From SFWF01 sp045539095 (GTDB lineage: Bacteria > Bacillota > Clostridia > Oscillospirales > Acutalibacteraceae), in NCBI GenBank assembly GCA_045539095.1, contig JAZQER010000044.1, positions 1 to 16,936 on the forward strand: 16,936 bases of DNA, in the 5' to 3' direction. Positions 15,063 to 16,936 of this stretch are shown here, one piece after another; the stretch's first letter is position 1, and each line of letters starts with the position of its first letter. The position numbers and the translations under genes were made by a program. Under the pieces are notes generated by a model. It was given only the letters and a program-made list of their open reading frames with translations. It was not told the origin of the DNA and searched no databases.

Positions 15063-15929
15063 TTATTTATTATCATCCTCAGGAATTATCTGCTTGTCGC
15101 TGAACAGGGTTTCCTCTCCATCCTCTTCGTCTTCCGGTACCGGAAGTCCAAGGCTGCGACGAAGCTCAATATCATCATTAGGATGCAACTCGTAATAAGG
15201 GTCTATCATAAGCTTTCTTACGCTCGGGAATACACAGAACTGAATAAGCAGATGCTTGAATCCAGGGAAGAAAAGTAGGTTTAAAAGCAACACTATTACA
15301 GCAACAAAAATGAATACTTCTGCTTTTGCCGAGCACAAAAGGCATATTCCAACCGTCAAAGCGTACCAAATAATAGAGCAAATACCGACAAGAATATTGT
15401 TCTTGAGATTTATAAACACAAAATAAAATGAATTCTTAAGAATTTTACCTATCGGCATATTGAAGGTTATCATAATAAGCCATATGTAATATTTCATAAC
15501 AGATATTACAAAAAAGAGACTTATCATAAGACCTGCACCGAGCATGCCTCCCCAGCCTCCGAGAGACTCCTGAAAATTAAAATAATAAAGCAGTCCCGCA
15601 GCCACTACGGACGCTGTAACCATCACATTTATTATACCGACAACAAGCGCTTGCTTCCAATTCTTCTTTATGGTTTCAAAAAAGTCGCTGATGCCGAAAG
15701 AATGTTTATCTCTTGCCATATTGCGGGCGATATTTGTCATACCTGCGCTGCCGAGTCCTGACGGGATAAGCAAAAGATTCAAAAGCGCACAAATGATACC
15801 CGAAGGCATAAGCTTCCATATATTTCTAAACCAAGTTTCAAAAAATACTATAAAAGTGCGTTTCTTGGGCGCGTCCTTGCTGATTCCCGGACCGGGATTA
15901 TTGTAACTGAAAAATCCGTTAATTCCCAT
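15063..15929 (-). CDS. DUF624 (YesL-like) membrane protein
   Basis: The 288-residue integral membrane protein resembles the DUF624/YesL family. It has an N-terminal FFETWFRNIWKLMPSG segment (29-44), a loop with GMTNIARNMARDKHSFGISDFFETIKKNWKQAL (63-94), and about five hydrophobic helices, near 42-60, 93-117, 129-155, 175-199 and 204-222. The tail (about 245-288) is acidic and soluble (EDEEDGEE). Family members are often found near carbohydrate ABC transporters; their role is not settled, and no transporter is visible here. The ATG has a GTGAGGA ribosome binding site that overlaps the stop codon of the preceding gene, 10 bases away, so the two are co-transcribed and probably co-translated. The family call rests on sequence pattern only. 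Confidence 0.8.
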   Translation of the reverse strand: MGINGFFSYNNPGPGISKDAPKKRTFIVFFETWFRNIWKLMPSGIICALLNLLLIPSGLGSAGMTNIARNMARDKHSFGISDFFETIKKNWKQALVVGIINVMVTASVVAAGLLYYFNFQESLGGWGGMLGAGLMISLFFVISVMKYYIWLIMITFNMPIGKILKNSFYFVFINLKNNILVGICSIIWYALTVGICLLCSAKAEVFIFVAVIVLLLNLLFFPGFKHLLIQFCVFPSVRKLMIDPYYELHPNDDIELRRSLGLPVPEDEEDGEETLFSDKQIIPEDDNK

Positions 15930-15939
15930 TAATTTTTCC

Positions 15940-16662
15940 TCACTTCTTTATGAAGACCATTTTTTCAAAAAGGTTTATTCTCTTGTATCCCAAGGTGTAG
16001 CAGATATGGCAAATTATCGGCACAACGATAACATTCAAAAATGCTGCCAAGACTCCCAGCCAACCGATATCTGCAAGTTTTGTCGTACTTCCAATGACAA
16101 GCTCGTTATAAGCAACAAGATGATAGTTTGCAAACCTAAAAACAGCCAATGACAGTTCACCTATAAATCCCGCTTTACCGAGAATAAGCACCATATAGGT
16201 AATCAGAGAAAATAACGCCGAAGCTATTCCCATCTTCAGTCCCTTAAATCTATCGTACTGCATTCTTCCAAACTGCACCTTATTGCCGTCTGAATCTCCC
16301 ATATTGTAAGTCACAGGATACAGGAACATTACAAGAGTTCCAAGAGTGCATATCTGACAAATGATCAACATCACCGCTTTTGGCCCGCTTGCAAGCTTTG
16401 AATAAGTGTTTACAACCCTTATCTCTCTGCCCTCATCCTCATACTGCTTCAAAAGAGCATCCTCGCCGTCACTGAGTTTATGGGTATAAAGCTCTATAAC
16501 CTCGTCCTGTTCATTAAGTCCGTACACGGTATATCCCGTCTGCGTAGTGCCCAAGCTTGTAAAAACGAAGGACAGCGCAAAATAAATAATTATCGCCATA
16601 GTCAGGCATATTAAATACTTTAATAGAATAGAAAAATTAAGTCTTACTGTTTGCTTATCCAC
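15940..16662 (-). CDS. Multi-pass membrane protein of unknown function
   Basis: I do not recognise a family. With the start chosen here the protein has 240 residues and about five hydrophobic segments, near 11-37, 95-118, 143-162, 170-190 and 200-224. A polar loop of about 55 residues (40-94) lies between the first two and is probably exposed. The sequence is Lys/Arg-rich at both ends. I prefer the GTG at 16660-16662, because AAAGGAGG lies 9 bases upstream. The frame also stays open to another GTG at 16729-16731, which would add 23 polar residues but has a poorly spaced ribosome binding site. The chosen ribosome binding site lies inside a strong palindrome (16670-16697). It is the first gene of a two-gene unit with the DUF624 gene, suggesting a shared membrane role. 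Confidence 0.75.
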   Translation of the reverse strand: MDKQTVRLNFSILLKYLICLTMAIIIYFALSFVFTSLGTTQTGYTVYGLNEQDEVIELYTHKLSDGEDALLKQYEDEGREIRVVNTYSKLASGPKAVMLIICQICTLGTLVMFLYPVTYNMGDSDGNKVQFGRMQYDRFKGLKMGIASALFSLITYMVLILGKAGFIGELSLAVFRFANYHLVAYNELVIGSTTKLADIGWLGVLAAFLNVIVVPIICHICYTLGYKRINLFEKMVFIKK

Positions 16663-16669
16663 TCTTTTG

Positions 16670-16697
16670 TTCCTCCTTTGCTTAAGCAGAGGAGGAA
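16670..16697 (-). promoter_or_regulatory. Palindrome that can sequester the Shine-Dalgarno sequence
   Basis: On the minus strand, TTCCTCCTCTGC and GCAAAGGAGGAA flank a TTAA centre: a 28-base near-perfect palindrome with a single C-A mismatch. As RNA it would fold into a 12-bp stem with a 4-base loop, and the entire AAAGGAGG ribosome binding site of the gene starting at 16662 is in its 3' arm. No U-run follows, so it is not a terminator. It looks like a translational on/off hairpin. If the alternative start at 16731 is used, it would instead lie inside the coding region. Confidence 0.6.
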
Positions 16698-16752
16698 TAT
16701 CCAAACCCGATTTTGACAGGCCGATTTTCACCTCTACTGTGTTAAAATACTC

Positions 16753-16932
16753 GCAAATCCGTTAGGATTTGCTGCGTTTTATGCCTTGCCGATGCAAATA
16801 TCGGCAATGTCAAAATTCTACGACCTAAAACGAGCAGAATTTTGAGTGATTTTTGGTGCAGTGAAGGTGGCAAGGCTAACGCCTGCCACCGCCAATAATC
16901 CAAAAAACGCCTAAATTATACCGTTTTAGGCG
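16753..16932. repeat. Array of five consecutive hairpins in the gene-free right end
   Basis: Five inverted repeats lie one after another in 180 bases: GCAAATCC/GGATTTGC (16753-16772), TTGCCGAT/ATCGGCAA (16786-16807), TCAAAATTCT/AGAATTTTGA (16810-16845, 16-base loop), GGTGGC-A-AGGC/GCCTGCCACC (16866-16890, one bulged A) and CGCCTAAA/TTTAGGCG (16908-16932). All stop codons and low coding potential fit a non-coding stretch. It may be a dispersed intergenic palindromic repeat or a long structured leader of the gene starting at 16662. It reaches the window edge, so the full extent is unknown. Confidence 0.6.
16915..16920 (-). promoter_or_regulatory. Possible -10 box (TATAAT) in the hairpin array
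   Basis: A perfect TATAAT reads on the minus strand at 16920-16915, in the loop of the last hairpin. A -35 box would fall beyond the window edge. If real, transcription would start near 16908 and give the unknown membrane-protein operon a leader of about 245 bases containing four hairpins and the palindrome at 16670-16697. I found no better promoter between 16698 and 16914. Confidence 0.25.
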
Positions 16933-16936
16933 GGTT

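Noticed and set aside
14923..15195. Plus-strand open frame of 90 codons running from the degV 3' region into the DUF624 gene
   Set aside because: It crosses the intrinsic terminator and the antisense of DUF624, lacks a ribosome binding site, and its first part is explained by the stem structure at 14937-14993.
16663..16731. Upstream GTG start at 16731 for the unknown membrane protein
   Set aside because: Its only ribosome-binding-like bases (AGAGG) abut the start codon, while the GTG at 16662 has AAAGGAGG at ideal spacing. Not fully excluded.
16741..16936. CRISPR array at the right end
   Set aside because: The hairpins differ in sequence from one another; there are no identical direct repeats with regular spacers and no cas genes.

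Overview
The window looks like a chromosomal segment of a low-to-mid-GC Bacillota (Clostridia), most likely an Oscillospiraceae/Ruminococcaceae gut-type organism. The reasons are the gene content (DnaD-type primosome protein, GdpP-like DHH protein, RNase J, DegV, DUF624 and DUF1846 families), the consensus SigA-type promoters, the strong AGGAGG ribosome binding sites and the frequent GTG/TTG starts. Species cannot be fixed from the sequence alone. Almost all genes are housekeeping. I see no phage, insertion sequence, CRISPR array, rRNA or tRNA.

Layout from left to right. (1) 1-340, minus: the N-terminal part of a secreted protein of unknown function, cut by the window edge, with its own consensus promoter at 389-417. 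(2) 560-3079, minus: a galE-DUF1846 two-gene operon from a consensus promoter at 3116-3144. (3) 3249-5152, plus: a DnaD-domain protein and a DnaC/DnaI-like AAA+ ATPase (primosome and helicase-loader functions), from a promoter divergent to galE's and ending in a bidirectional terminator at 5155-5187. (4) 13797 down to 5196, minus: a tightly packed seven-gene unit, RNase J - membrane-anchored DHH phosphodiesterase - rplI - dnaB - tilS - hpt - ftsH. Gaps are 24 bases or less and one pair overlaps; a single clear promoter lies at 13901-13929. (5) 14045-14905, plus: a degV-type fatty-acid-binding protein, transcribed divergently from RNase J. (6) 15063-16662, minus: a two-gene membrane-protein operon (unknown protein, then a DUF624/YesL-like protein), sharing the bidirectional terminator at 15028-15060 with degV. 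(7) 16741-16936: a gene-free stretch packed with five consecutive hairpins that runs off the window.

Functionally, the centre groups replication (DnaB helicase, DnaD protein, loader ATPase), RNA decay (RNase J), translation (L9, TilS), purine salvage (Hpt), membrane proteolysis (FtsH) and probably cyclic dinucleotide or nanoRNA turnover (DHH protein). The helicase and its putative loader genes lie in two units that converge on one terminator.

I do not see a clear new defence or mobile system. The points most worth a second look are: a GdpP-like protein that has the two membrane helices and the DHH/DHHA1 catalytic unit but no room for PAS or GGDEF domains; a 28-base near-perfect palindrome that would bury the Shine-Dalgarno sequence of the unknown membrane protein; the hairpin array upstream of it; and a possible structured RNA after degV.
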